A stretch of DNA of 52,161 nucleotides from a virus (IMGVR_UViG_3300035698_011312:1-52161), one strand, 5' to 3'; counted from the stretch's first letter, positions 1 through 8,078 are shown. A program made the numbers and translations. The notes: generated by a model from the sequence alone, not told the origin.

Positions 1-120
1 CTTGCGTTGCTAGTTGATACAATTCCATTTATGAATTTTAAGAGAGTGCTTGAGAGGTTCTTCACGCACCTATTCTATAAAGTACCTTTTGAGAATCAGG
101 GAAAGCAAAAAAAAGAATAG
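1..120 (+). CDS. C-terminal end of an unknown protein (5' truncated by window)
   Basis: Frame 1 is open from the first base to a TAG at 118-120 and gives 39 residues. They start in a hydrophobic stretch (LALLVDTIPF) and end in a charged tail (GKQKKE). A hydrophobic segment with a short basic tail would fit the end of a small membrane protein such as a holin, but too little is visible to call it. It lies just upstream of a TATATTA element, so it probably ends a transcription unit. Confidence 0.45.
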   Translation, partial: LALLVDTIPFMNFKRVLERFFTHLFYKVPFENQGKQKKE

Positions 121-138
121 CTTAGCAGCTTTTAAAGG

Positions 139-153
139 GGTATATTATAGATA
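139..153 (+). promoter_or_regulatory. Candidate phage promoter element GGTATATTATAGATA
   Basis: The 15-mer GGTATATTATAGATA is identical at 35057-35071, and its core TATATTA recurs in most inter-block gaps. It sits 17 bases before the start codon at 171, with an SD (AAAGGAG) between them. No convincing -35 TTGACA is seen at normal spacing. A -10-like role is inferred from position and recurrence. Confidence 0.5.
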
Positions 154-170
154 TAGGATAAAGGAGAGTT

Positions 171-464
171 ATGACAAGGAAGGAGACAAGAGCTAAAATT
201 AAAAGGATACTAAGGGATAAGGGTGCAGATAAAAAAGATGCTAAAGAGCTTGCGAGGGCTATTGTAGAAGCTCTAGCAATAGGGAGAGGAGGAGAGGTGT
301 ATACTTTAGATGAATTGCAACTTATGTATAAGGATTTTGTTGAAACAGAAATAGAGGATTCTGAAATATGGAGATATGATGATTGTGTTGATATGTTTGT
401 CAAGTTTATGAAAACTGGGAGTACACATCCAACATTAGAGGAGCTAAGTGCCGAAAGGGAATAG
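171..464 (+). CDS. Hypothetical small acidic/helical protein (97 aa)
   Basis: ATG at 171 follows AAAGGAGAG with good spacing. The 97 residues begin with a lysine/arginine-rich segment (about 1-25) and then an alanine- and glutamate-rich part predicted to be helical. There is no signal peptide, membrane segment or metal cluster. I do not recognise the family. It is the first complete gene after the TATATTA element and is followed by a structured spacer, so it may form its own short transcription unit. Confidence 0.6.
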   Translation: MTRKETRAKIKRILRDKGADKKDAKELARAIVEALAIGRGGEVYTLDELQLMYKDFVETEIEDSEIWRYDDCVDMFVKFMKTGSTHPTLEELSAERE

Positions 465-470
465 TTTTTA

Positions 471-545
471 CAGCAGCATAAAGCATTTCGAGGGGGGTTT
501 ACTAGCCTTTTCCCTCCTCTGCTGCCAACGTGCTTTATGCTGCTG
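471..545 (+). other. Long perfect inverted repeat with nested hairpin (structured spacer)
   Basis: CAGCAGCATAAAGCA (471-485) is exactly complementary to TGCTTTATGCTGCTG (531-545). Inside the 45-base loop, GAGGGGGG (490-497) can pair with CCCTCCTC (512-519) with one G-T wobble. No T-run follows the outer stem, so it is not a standard intrinsic terminator. It could be a structured non-coding RNA, an antitermination or processing signal, or a protein-binding site. Confidence 0.7.
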
Positions 546-578
546 ATTCCCTGAACCTTAAAGTAGAAAGGAGAGTGT

Positions 579-1244
579 GTGGTAAAAAAGAATTTAATAA
601 TTGATTTAATCTCTGAGGTTTTCCCTGTTCATATAAAGACTAGGTATTGTAAATTAATGAAGAGGAAAAATAAATGTATGACTACCTGTGAAGCATCTAG
701 GGGGTGTAAGTTATATTCCAAGTTCCAGGAAATAGTAAAGAATGCCAATTACAAGGAAACTGGTACCAGAGTTGAAGAAAAGGCTCTTGAGGATTTTAAT
801 GATTTCTTTAATGGTTATATTGATACAATAGTAAAACTCCAGAGAGCTGATGGTGTTGATAAGATTATTGGAAACTTAGTTCTTAATGGAGCAACTTATA
901 AGCTTAATCAAGAATTTTCTAATTTTTACTTTGCTGATAAATATAATATAAATGTAGTGGATCAAATGCTTTATGTTAAGGTGTTGGGATTAGATACTGA
1001 TACATTTGGTGATATTTGGTTAAGACATACTGATCACCCAAAAGTAGATGAGTATCAGAAAAGGATAAGTGTTACTAATTCAAGGATATCGCTTATAGGC
1101 AAAGTATATAGCTGTGAGATACTTGTTAAAAGGCCTATAGGATTATTCAACAATAACACAGAACCAATAATGGATAAACTCGGAGAGGATTTAGTACACA
1201 AAATAGAAATATTTGATCAGGAGAGGTATATATATGGCAATTAA
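579..1244 (+). CDS. Hypothetical protein with N-terminal cysteine cluster (221 aa)
   Basis: GTG start at 579 with AAAGGAGAG just upstream. Near residues 24-44 there are four cysteines (C24, C34, C38, C44) in a basic context that could hold a metal; the rest is a mixed alpha/beta sequence I do not recognise. The stop lies 11 bases inside the next gene, whose ATG is at 1234, so it is translationally coupled to the glycan cassette. There is no signal peptide or membrane segment. Function is unknown; by position it could belong to the cassette. Confidence 0.65.
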   Translation: MVKKNLIIDLISEVFPVHIKTRYCKLMKRKNKCMTTCEASRGCKLYSKFQEIVKNANYKETGTRVEEKALEDFNDFFNGYIDTIVKLQRADGVDKIIGNLVLNGATYKLNQEFSNFYFADKYNINVVDQMLYVKVLGLDTDTFGDIWLRHTDHPKVDEYQKRISVTNSRISLIGKVYSCEILVKRPIGLFNNNTEPIMDKLGEDLVHKIEIFDQERYIYGN

Positions 1245-1851
1245 ACAATTCAAAATATATGGAATGAGAAGGACTGGTACTAATTTTATTAAATGGATTA
1301 TAGAGAATAATTATAATGCTATTGTTGTTGCTCGTGATAAGCACAATATACCATATGCATCTCCTGAATTTGAGAGTTATTTATTTACTGTAAAAAATCC
1401 TTTTTCCTGGTTAGATAGCATTATAAGGCATAAGGATTATAGTAAATGTACTTTGAAGCAGAAAATAGAAATATGGAATAATGATAATAGAATGTTTATG
1501 CATTTTATGGGACAGGTTGGTGGGCATATTATAAGGTATGAGGAATTTTTCCAGACAGCTGTATACAATCCACAAAAGTTTATTGATGGAATTCTGAAAA
1601 AATATCATTTGGTTAATAAAAATTCTGTTTTCCGAATACCTAGTGGTGTGGTGTTAACTAATCGAAAATTATCAACCAAGTATACTTTCAAAAACTTATA
1701 TTACAAGAATCAAGAGTATATGCAAACATTCTGTATTGAAGATCAGGATACCATAGCAGATAATATGGATATGGAAATTTTTGACAGGTTAGGTTATTTT
1801 ATGAATTACACTACTCATGGTGATACTGTAGAATTAAAGGATGTGAAATGA
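1234..1851 (+). CDS. Sulfotransferase-like protein (PAPS-dependent family)
   Basis: I chose the ATG at 1234 (AGGAG upstream); an upstream in-frame TTG at 1213 lacks an SD. Residues 9-20 (YGMRRTGTNFIK) match the 5'-phosphosulfate-binding loop of sulfotransferases (R/K-x-GTxx). Residues 54-65 (KNPFSWLDSIIR) match the 3'-phosphate-binding segment (R/K-NP...S...R). Enzymes of this fold move sulfate from PAPS to a sugar, lipid or tyrosine hydroxyl in the cytoplasm. At 205 residues it is short but in range for phage members. It leads a run of glycan-type genes with overlapping ends, so a glycan acceptor is the best guess. Confidence 0.7.
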   Translation: MAIKQFKIYGMRRTGTNFIKWIIENNYNAIVVARDKHNIPYASPEFESYLFTVKNPFSWLDSIIRHKDYSKCTLKQKIEIWNNDNRMFMHFMGQVGGHIIRYEEFFQTAVYNPQKFIDGILKKYHLVNKNSVFRIPSGVVLTNRKLSTKYTFKNLYYKNQEYMQTFCIEDQDTIADNMDMEIFDRLGYFMNYTTHGDTVELKDVK

Positions 1852-2648
1852 AAATTATTGTAGGGGTTATAGCTTTTGAGGAGGAGGAGTATATAAAGGC
1901 ACTTCTTGATAATTGGTACCCTTATGCTTATAAAATAATAATAGCAGAAGGTGCTTGGAAAACAGCCCAAAAAACTTTTGTTCATTCTAAGAGTAAGGAC
2001 AACACCATAAAGATAATAAGGAATTATCCTGATCCTGAACAAAAGATTATCTTAACCCATCTAAATGAAAAGAATCAAGTCACCCAACTTAATAGGTGCT
2101 ACCAGATAGCCTTAAAGCATAAGCCTGATTGGTATGTTATGTCTGGTGCTGATGAGTTTTATCATGAGGATGATTTGGAGATACTTGAGGATTATTTAAT
2201 AGGAGCTGCTAAAAAGAAATGTACAGCACTCCAAATACCAATGAGATTATATTGGAATGATTTTAGATATTATGAAAGACAAACAGCCAGGAGATTTGTT
2301 AACTGTAGTTTGGCTAAAAATGTAGGTGATCTAAGCAGATTTAGAAATACAAGTGGTAGAAAGATAGCACCAAGCAGGGCAGCCTTCCCTATCCTGTATC
2401 ATCCCTCTTATGTTAGGAGTGATTTAAAGAGGTTCAGACTAAAAAGGTTATTTAGACAAGTAGATGGTTCCTCTGGTGCTATGAAACACTACTTAGAGAA
2501 TAAAATAATATACAGAGGAACATGCCAAAAGTTAGATTGGATAAAAAGGCTACATTCACAAGATTACAATTCACTTCCGAAGGTAATGAGAGAACACCCT
2601 AATAGTTCTAGAATTTGGAAACCTAACAAGGAGCTAATAAAAATATGA
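1848..2648 (+). CDS. Family-2-like glycosyltransferase (GT-A fold)
   Basis: The N-terminus (KIIVGVIAFEEEEYI) looks like the nucleotide-binding start of GT2 enzymes, and GADEF at residues 100-104 is in the place of the DxD-type metal site. The segment DNTIKIIRNYPDPEQKI (51-67) is closely echoed in the second domain of the glycosyltransferase at 17275-19467 (DNTIHLIREFPDPDNKI), so the two are paralogues. The start overlaps the sulfotransferase stop by four bases. Expected role is sugar transfer from an NDP-sugar in the cytoplasm; the acceptor is unknown. Confidence 0.75.
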   Translation: MKIIVGVIAFEEEEYIKALLDNWYPYAYKIIIAEGAWKTAQKTFVHSKSKDNTIKIIRNYPDPEQKIILTHLNEKNQVTQLNRCYQIALKHKPDWYVMSGADEFYHEDDLEILEDYLIGAAKKKCTALQIPMRLYWNDFRYYERQTARRFVNCSLAKNVGDLSRFRNTSGRKIAPSRAAFPILYHPSYVRSDLKRFRLKRLFRQVDGSSGAMKHYLENKIIYRGTCQKLDWIKRLHSQDYNSLPKVMREHPNSSRIWKPNKELIKI

Positions 2649-3550
2649 GAGTAGCAGTATTGAGTACTCATGATTGGGCAAATTCTGGATGGAGAATAGC
2701 AGAATCACTTAAAGCAGTAGGAGTTAATGCTAAGTGTTTTACTAGGAAGGTTTGCCATTTTTTTGAACATCGTAAGTTTGATATTGCTGAAGTATCAGCT
2801 TTTGTAAGGGGCAGTGATGCTATTATCTATAAAGGGGATGAAGGTGTTATTAATCCTTTTTATAAGGTGCCTGTAGTAGATTGTGGTATTCCAATTTTCT
2901 GTGCTTTTGGAGGTTCATCTTTTTTAAAGAAGCAAGCAGAAGTTAGAGAAAGGCACTCTACCATCAAAATGGTAAAGGGGATGGTAGCTCTTAGGCCTGA
3001 TTTAAGATTTGCTGATATGAAGTATATTCCCCATCCTGTTGATTGTGATTTATGGCATCCTGATAAGAGAACAAATGGAAGAACACCAAAAATAATAATA
3101 GGGCATTATATCTCTAATAGAGGGCAGTCAAATCTTAAGGGTACAGAAGTAGTAAGGAAAGCTGTTGCCAGATTAGGGGGTAAGGCTCATTTTGATTTTT
3201 GCGTGAATGTCCCCTATGATAGTATGGTAGCAGTCAAACGAATGTGTGATATTTATGTAGAGTCTATAGGGTTCAGGTATTATGGGAACAATGGAGCAGA
3301 AAGTATGGCTCTAGGTATTCCAACTATAGCAGAAATACCTAAGTTGGTATTTGATATGAATCCTGGATTTGACCCTAAAGGGGTTATAAATGCCAATGCT
3401 AATAACCTCCAAAGAAAGCTACAATCTCTTTTTGATCCAGAGAGAAGAAAAATATGGTCAGAGAGAGCAAGAAAGTGGGCAGTAGATTTCCATAGCTATC
3501 AAGCAGTAGGCAAAATGTGGAAGGACTATATAATTGAGAGGAGCTTATAA
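2645..3550 (+). CDS. Group-1 (GT-B, GT4-like) glycosyltransferase
   Basis: Residues near 130-140 read IPHPVDCDLWHP, the usual link before the second Rossmann domain of GT4 enzymes, and the C-terminal half has NGAESMALGIPTIAEIP, the sugar-nucleotide loop with the conserved glutamate. At 301 residues it is somewhat short for GT4 because the N-terminal domain is reduced. ATGA-type overlap with the gene before and no gap to the next indicate coupled translation. Predicted to act in the cytoplasm on an unknown acceptor. Confidence 0.75.
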   Translation: MRVAVLSTHDWANSGWRIAESLKAVGVNAKCFTRKVCHFFEHRKFDIAEVSAFVRGSDAIIYKGDEGVINPFYKVPVVDCGIPIFCAFGGSSFLKKQAEVRERHSTIKMVKGMVALRPDLRFADMKYIPHPVDCDLWHPDKRTNGRTPKIIIGHYISNRGQSNLKGTEVVRKAVARLGGKAHFDFCVNVPYDSMVAVKRMCDIYVESIGFRYYGNNGAESMALGIPTIAEIPKLVFDMNPGFDPKGVINANANNLQRKLQSLFDPERRKIWSERARKWAVDFHSYQAVGKMWKDYIIERSL

Positions 3551-4540
3551 ATGGGAGAGCAAGTTGTATTCTTTGCCAATCATGGAATGTTTGGAGGAGC
3601 AGCAAACTTAGTAAATGCTTTGAATAGTTACTCTAGATATGAGTGTTCTTTGTTTACCCATATAGAAGCTCCCTATGAACAGGAGAGTGGTTTAATCATC
3701 AATAAAATGTCTATTGAGGATTTTCATAATTATGCTATACCAATGATAGAGAAAGTCAAAAAGTTCTTTATTTGTGATTATCAGGGGTTGGAGGCTATAG
3801 GTGATTATTTGAGTATAAAGAATGGTGAAAAGATTACTCACAAATTCCAAGATAAGAATGGAATAAAAACAATTCTTAATTTCCTTAGTACTAAGCAATG
3901 TATATTCTTTTGGTCAGGAACAAGATATAAAAAGAACCATAAGAAAGTGAATAGTTGGGTAGAGTTACTAGGAGTTAAGAGAACATATTCTATGCCTGAC
4001 TTAAGGCCTTGTGATCCAAATGCCTTACCTCTTTATCAACCATTTGAGTTCCAATTCTCTACTGAGAAATTTACAAAGTTTACAATTTGCCATTCTCCTG
4101 GAGATAAACTTAAAGGAGATAGTAAAGGTACAGCAATGATAATGAAAGCTTTGGAAAAACTAAAAGTAAAATATGATATTAATTTTTTAATTTTGAAGCA
4201 TACAGATTACCAGACAGCACTAGGGCTAAAGAGTAAGTGCCATTTATTCATTGATCAAATAACTAAGGAGTTGGGAGGAGTAGGGAAGTCAGGACTAGAA
4301 GCAATCAGGATGGGTATACCTGTCCTATCAGATGTTAAGAGATGCATATTTGATGGCTATTATGCCGATCATCCAATTATAAATGTAAGTAATAGTAATC
4401 AATTATTTAAGAAACTGGAACAATTAATAAATAGCAAATCTGAGTGCGTTAGTTCAGCCCTAACAACTTTAGCATGGGGTGAAAGATTATCTTATGGCTT
4501 AACAGCAAACTATCTTAATAACACTATGATCTGGGAGTAA
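3551..4540 (+). CDS. Glycosyltransferase-like protein, GT-B type, divergent
   Basis: The ATG directly follows the previous stop. The N-terminus has FANHGMFGGAANL, a glycine-rich turn like the acceptor-side loop of GT-B enzymes. Residues about 245-262 (GGVGKSGLEAIRMGIPVLSD) are the typical donor-binding loop with a conserved glutamate. The central part (about 60-160) is not recognisable. It most resembles its upstream neighbour (shared S-x-x-EA-x-x-MGIP pattern). Donor and acceptor cannot be read from sequence. Confidence 0.65.
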   Translation: MGEQVVFFANHGMFGGAANLVNALNSYSRYECSLFTHIEAPYEQESGLIINKMSIEDFHNYAIPMIEKVKKFFICDYQGLEAIGDYLSIKNGEKITHKFQDKNGIKTILNFLSTKQCIFFWSGTRYKKNHKKVNSWVELLGVKRTYSMPDLRPCDPNALPLYQPFEFQFSTEKFTKFTICHSPGDKLKGDSKGTAMIMKALEKLKVKYDINFLILKHTDYQTALGLKSKCHLFIDQITKELGGVGKSGLEAIRMGIPVLSDVKRCIFDGYYADHPIINVSNSNQLFKKLEQLINSKSECVSSALTTLAWGERLSYGLTANYLNNTMIWE

Positions 4541-4543
4541 ACA

Positions 4544-5458
4544 ATGGCAGTAAAATGGAATAACTTTTCAAACAATGGTATACCTGATATACCTGTAATG
4601 CCAAAGCTTAGTAAGAAAATGAAAGTAGTTGCTATGGGGTCTTGCTTTGCTGTAGAAATAAAAAAGGAATTATCCAGAAGGGGGTATAAGGTATTACCAA
4701 CAGAGATAGATGGAGACTTTTCTATAGACTTTGCCTGGTATACTCCTGACTCAATTCATCAAGAAGTTAGAATGGCTTGCACTAATAGTGCATCACAATT
4801 AAGAATTAAAGAGGATTATTGGCATGGGCCTTGTAAACCAGGTTTGCTAAAGCATAAATATGTTTACCAAGATCCATATAGAAGGCACGCCTATGAACCT
4901 ACCTTAGAAAAGTTAATGGAAAGAACAAAGATACAGGATGATATGATGAGAAGGTCATTTAGGGCTGCTGGAGTTTTTATATTCACTTTAGGTTTAATAG
5001 AGTCATGGAGAATGGAGAGTGATAGAGTTCCTTGTCTCCCCCCAGGATCACCAAACAAATTGGTGAGATTAATCCCTAATAAGTTTTCAGGAAAAGCAAC
5101 ACCACATCTAATGACTATAGATGAAGTAAGGAGAAGTTTGGATCATATTGTAGCAAGTATAAGGATGGGGATTAAATCAACAGCACCTATATTGTTCACA
5201 ATTTCTCCTGTTCCTTTAGGCAGAACATATAGGGATTTAGATGTCTCTATAGCTAACTGTGAAAGCAAATCTATTCTAAGGGCAGCTGTAGGGGAAATTA
5301 CAGCTGCTGGTCATTGGGAGAATGTTTACTACTTCCCTAGTTATGAGATGGCTACATTTAGAGGCCCAAAGGCTTACCAAAAGGATACAAGACATATAGC
5401 ACCAAGTATGGTGAAGGATATTATTAACCTATTTATGGAGAAGACAAATGCGAGTTGA
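4544..5458 (+). CDS. GSCFA-domain protein (SGNH/PC-esterase-like hydrolase or acyltransferase)
   Basis: Residues 32-36 are exactly GSCFA, the motif that names the family, in the expected N-terminal position (VVAMGSCFAVEIKK). Later family-like blocks include FTLGLIESW, ILFTISPVPL and VYYFPSYEMA. GSCFA proteins are poorly characterised and are placed near SGNH esterases and glycan O-acyl-modifying enzymes. The domain fills the 304-residue protein and no signal peptide is seen, so it would act in the cytoplasm. Its place among glycosyltransferases, a sulfotransferase and a methyltransferase suggests a glycan substrate (inference). It overlaps the next gene by 11 bases. Confidence 0.8.
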   Translation: MAVKWNNFSNNGIPDIPVMPKLSKKMKVVAMGSCFAVEIKKELSRRGYKVLPTEIDGDFSIDFAWYTPDSIHQEVRMACTNSASQLRIKEDYWHGPCKPGLLKHKYVYQDPYRRHAYEPTLEKLMERTKIQDDMMRRSFRAAGVFIFTLGLIESWRMESDRVPCLPPGSPNKLVRLIPNKFSGKATPHLMTIDEVRRSLDHIVASIRMGIKSTAPILFTISPVPLGRTYRDLDVSIANCESKSILRAAVGEITAAGHWENVYYFPSYEMATFRGPKAYQKDTRHIAPSMVKDIINLFMEKTNAS

Positions 5459-6107
5459 CGTACCAGGAGAGCTGTATTTATATGAAGAGGATTTTATAAG
5501 AAAAAATCCTTTGTTTGTGGAAGCTGGATCATTCTCAGGCAATACTACCTTACACCTAAAGAGTACGTATCCAGACTCAAAAGTTATTGTACTTGAGCCT
5601 AGTGATAACAATTACAAGCTCCTATTAAAAAATCTTAAGGACTATAGGGGGAGGAGAGATGTCATCTTTATGAAGAAGGCTTTGTTAGATCATGATGATG
5701 ATATAGACTTCTATGAGTTTGATACAAAATCATCTAACAGTATGTTTGCTAGGCAGTCTGAAAGAAAAAAGATTGTAAAAAAAATAACAGTGCCAGCTAT
5801 TGATATACTAGAATTAATAGAGCATATACGAATGGTAGAGTATTTGGATTTACCTATAGATATTTTGTTCTTAAATTGTGAAGGTTCAGAGAACATAATA
5901 TTAGAAAGGTTATTTAGCCAAGAGTATGCTATAAAGGGTATAAGGCAGATATGTGTTTCCTTTCATGATAATAAAATAAAACAAGATACCTCAGTGGATA
6001 AGTTGCTGATAGAAGCAGAGAAGCATTATATTATAGAGAAGCATCCACCATTAAAGTACAATCATTATTTATTCATTAATAGGGATATTATAAATGGTAA
6101 AAAATGA
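5448..6107 (+). CDS. FkbM-type SAM-dependent methyltransferase
   Basis: Residues 24-34 (VEAGSFSGNTT) are the SAM-binding motif I, 48-55 (VLEPSDNN) gives the acidic residue that binds the SAM ribose, and FLNCEGSENIIL corresponds to the FkbM family block KIDVEGAE. FkbM enzymes usually O-methylate sugars or polyketides. Length (219 aa) fits the family. The ATG is inside the GSCFA gene and the end overlaps the next gene by 14 bases, so expression is coupled. Likely substrate is the same glycan handled by neighbouring enzymes. Confidence 0.75.
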   Translation: MRVDVPGELYLYEEDFIRKNPLFVEAGSFSGNTTLHLKSTYPDSKVIVLEPSDNNYKLLLKNLKDYRGRRDVIFMKKALLDHDDDIDFYEFDTKSSNSMFARQSERKKIVKKITVPAIDILELIEHIRMVEYLDLPIDILFLNCEGSENIILERLFSQEYAIKGIRQICVSFHDNKIKQDTSVDKLLIEAEKHYIIEKHPPLKYNHYLFINRDIINGKK

Positions 6108-6906
6108 TCTTGCTTTTGTAGTATGTGTAAGCCAACAATATGAAGGATACTTGCCCTTTTATATTCTATTCAACAATCTAGCCTATGGTAATTTGGGATG
6201 GGATACAGTAGCATATCTAGGTGATGGCTGGCAGAAAAGAATAGGGCATCAAATGGACTTTCTCGCAAGGCAAGGCTTCAAATATGAAGTGAGAAGGATA
6301 CCCTTTAACTACAAGAATGAAAATCCCCAAGTGTTTAAGTATTATAGATGGCTGCTTAATGATAATATTTGGACTAAGTATAAGCATCTTTACTTTGGTG
6401 ATGTAGATATTATGCACGTAAGAGAGAAACCTAACATTTTAGAATATCATACTAAGCATATGCAGAGTCTTAAATTACCCTATAGTAACTATGTCAGAAG
6501 GTCTAGCAAGCGTATGTCAGGCCTGCATTTCGTTAATACGAGTACTTACTACCCCTATATAGCAGAAGTATTTGCGAAGTATAAGAAGCTGGTTATAGGC
6601 AGGAATATATTCAATGAAAGAAACGAGGTAATGCTCTATAACATGATAAAAGAATCAGGAATGAAACTAGCACCTTATAACCCTAAGTTTGAACTTAACA
6701 GGCATCATGGTTTTCATTTGAGAGTATTTGTTACAAGCAATATAAATAGGGCATTAGAATATTACAAAACTGAATCATTTAAATATAAAGATGATTTCCA
6801 AAAGATGGCCAATTATGCTGATTTGTATAAGTATCTTTATAAAACAACTACTTTCAATAATGTCAAAAAACAGTTTGATATGCTTTTCAGAATTGCTTCA
6901 ATATAG
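6094..6906 (+). CDS. Glycosyltransferase-like protein with DxD motif
   Basis: Residues 100-109 (YFGDVDIMHV) have the hydrophobic-DxD-hydrophobic pattern (D103, D105) of metal-dependent GT-A glycosyltransferases. The N-terminal residues 6-40 form a plausible nucleotide-binding start. H203-H204-G-F-H near the C-terminal third may supply a further ligand. I could not assign a numbered GT family. It ends the coupled glycan cassette; the next gene begins 10 bases later with its own SD. Confidence 0.6.
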   Translation: MVKNDLAFVVCVSQQYEGYLPFYILFNNLAYGNLGWDTVAYLGDGWQKRIGHQMDFLARQGFKYEVRRIPFNYKNENPQVFKYYRWLLNDNIWTKYKHLYFGDVDIMHVREKPNILEYHTKHMQSLKLPYSNYVRRSSKRMSGLHFVNTSTYYPYIAEVFAKYKKLVIGRNIFNERNEVMLYNMIKESGMKLAPYNPKFELNRHHGFHLRVFVTSNINRALEYYKTESFKYKDDFQKMANYADLYKYLYKTTTFNNVKKQFDMLFRIASI

Positions 6907-6915
6907 GAGGGTTTT

Positions 6916-7131
6916 ATGTTACTCCCCTCTGGTAAGGCACCTGTTCAAAAAATTGTAAGAATAGATGATAAAGCATATGGAGTAGAACCATTGTTCACTA
7001 GAAAGAAAATTATTCTTATAGTATCTGTATTTTTATTAGCAATTGCTTTTGGATTAATACTTAGTTATTTTGTAAACATAAAAGGAGCTTGGAATGAGTG
7101 TACATTTAGTTTGCGACAATTGTTTAAATAA
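6916..7131 (+). CDS. Small single-span membrane protein (71 aa)
   Basis: ATG at 6916 preceded by AGGAGG. Residues about 30-52 are a clear transmembrane helix (ILIVSVFLLAIAFGLILSYF) preceded by RKK, suggesting the N-terminus stays inside. No other motif. It overlaps the next gene by 38 bases in another frame. Function is unknown; it could anchor a cassette enzyme or belong to a small lysis/exclusion class, neither of which can be shown. Confidence 0.6.
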   Translation: MLLPSGKAPVQKIVRIDDKAYGVEPLFTRKKIILIVSVFLLAIAFGLILSYFVNIKGAWNECTFSLRQLFK

Positions 7132-7399
7132 TGATACTTGCTCTGAGGAAAAGAAAAGAGGAGCTAAGCAGACCTATCTATGCGCTGACGTAAAAAGAAA
7201 GCCAAAAAGAGGTCCTGGAAGACCAGTAGGTTCAAAATCAAAAAATATGGTAAGAGCAACATGGGATAGAAAAGTAAAGGTTTGGTGTGTTAATTGTTGT
7301 ACTACCTTTATTGATGATAATGATGGTGTTCATGAATGCCCTCAATGTGGTAGAACAATTTGGAGAAAAAGAGGCTATACAGGAGGTCTTATATTTTAG
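7094..7399 (+). CDS. Small zinc-ribbon protein with AT-hook-like motif
   Basis: Cysteine pairs appear twice: CDNC...C...C in the first 30 residues and WCVNCC...CPQCG in the last third, the latter a zinc-ribbon pattern (CxxC-x15-CxxC). Between them is KPKRGPGRPVGSKSK, a good match to the AT-hook core (RGRP/GPGRP flanked by lysines), which binds AT-rich minor grooves. SD AAAGGAG upstream. It is plausibly a DNA-binding regulator or nucleoid-associated protein. No enzymatic domain. Confidence 0.65.
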   Translation: MSVHLVCDNCLNNDTCSEEKKRGAKQTYLCADVKRKPKRGPGRPVGSKSKNMVRATWDRKVKVWCVNCCTTFIDDNDGVHECPQCGRTIWRKRGYTGGLIF

Positions 7400-7400
7400 T

Positions 7401-7598
7401 ATGCGATTCACTCAAATATTAGCCTTTATCCATGACAAGAAAAAACCTAATGACAAGCTCCTCTCGCACGTTCGTATAGATAGTAACCTTAAGGCCTTAA
7501 GGACTAAGTATCAAGCTTCTAGGAAGGCTCGCAGGAGGCTTAAAAAGGAGTTATCTAAGGAGCAGAATTATCTAAGAAAGGGAGATATCATAATTTGA
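7401..7598 (+). CDS. Hypothetical basic helical protein (65 aa)
   Basis: The ATG at 7401 comes after AGGAGG (7381-7386), a slightly long spacing. A longer in-frame reading from 7287 runs through the previous gene in another frame and is unlikely. The C-terminal half is rich in K and R (SRKARRRLKKELSKEQNY), likely a basic helix that could bind nucleic acid. The family is not recognised. Its TGA overlaps the TTG start of the next gene. Confidence 0.5.
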   Translation: MRFTQILAFIHDKKKPNDKLLSHVRIDSNLKALRTKYQASRKARRRLKKELSKEQNYLRKGDIII

Positions 7599-7981
7599 AG
7601 AACAGTTTTAGAAAGATATTTGGATTTAAGTCTTTGAAGATAAAGAGCAAGAAAACATATGCTCAACAAACAGCAAAAAGAGCAAAAGGAAATATTTGGG
7701 TAATTGATAGGGTAACAGGGTATGGTGGTAAGTATTTGGGGCATGTCAATGCTGACTCAAAAGCTTTTATTCATAAAAAAGGTTATGTACATATAAGATG
7801 GGATTTGTCTAATCCCAATAAGTGTATGAGTTTCCCTACCTTTAATAATTGCAATGCTGGAACTGATTTAATCTCTAAAAAGGATTTCTTTAAATATTGT
7901 AAAGTTGTTTATGATATACCTTCTCCAGAGGCTATTCTAGCTGAGGATACTATAGTCATAGATTCTCCAGAAACTTTATAA
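7595..7981 (+). CDS. Hypothetical protein (128 aa), TTG start
   Basis: TTG at 7595 overlaps the previous stop and has GGGAG about 10 bases upstream. The N-terminus is very basic (residues 1-30); the rest has a mixed pattern with scattered aromatic residues and two cysteines that do not form a pair motif. No membrane segment. It is the last gene before the structured gap at 7982-8078 and so probably ends the operon. Function unknown. Confidence 0.5.
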   Translation: MKNSFRKIFGFKSLKIKSKKTYAQQTAKRAKGNIWVIDRVTGYGGKYLGHVNADSKAFIHKKGYVHIRWDLSNPNKCMSFPTFNNCNAGTDLISKKDFFKYCKVVYDIPSPEAILAEDTIVIDSPETL

Positions 7982-7998
7982 GTTCATATCTTATTATT

Positions 7999-8072
7999 TT
8001 CCTTTACTTCAAGTAATATATATACTTATATTACTTCCTGTTGGATGGATTTTTATTATTCACGTAAAGGAG
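7999..8072 (+). promoter_or_regulatory. TATATTA element in hairpin with SD-complementary left arm
   Basis: TCCTTTAC (8000-8007) is complementary to GTAAAGGA (8064-8071), which holds the SD of the gene at 8079. Between them AAGTAATATA (8011-8020) pairs perfectly with TATATTACTT (8027-8036). The 10-mer TATATTACTT is identical to 35413-35422, which also lies in a hairpin before an SD. If TATATT is a -10 element, transcripts starting there lack the masking arm. Confidence 0.5.
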
Positions 8073-8078
8073 TAAGGT

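Noticed and set aside
7287-7400. N-terminal extension of the 65-residue protein from 7287
   Set aside because: It runs through the zinc-ribbon gene in another frame, and the SD supports the ATG at 7401.
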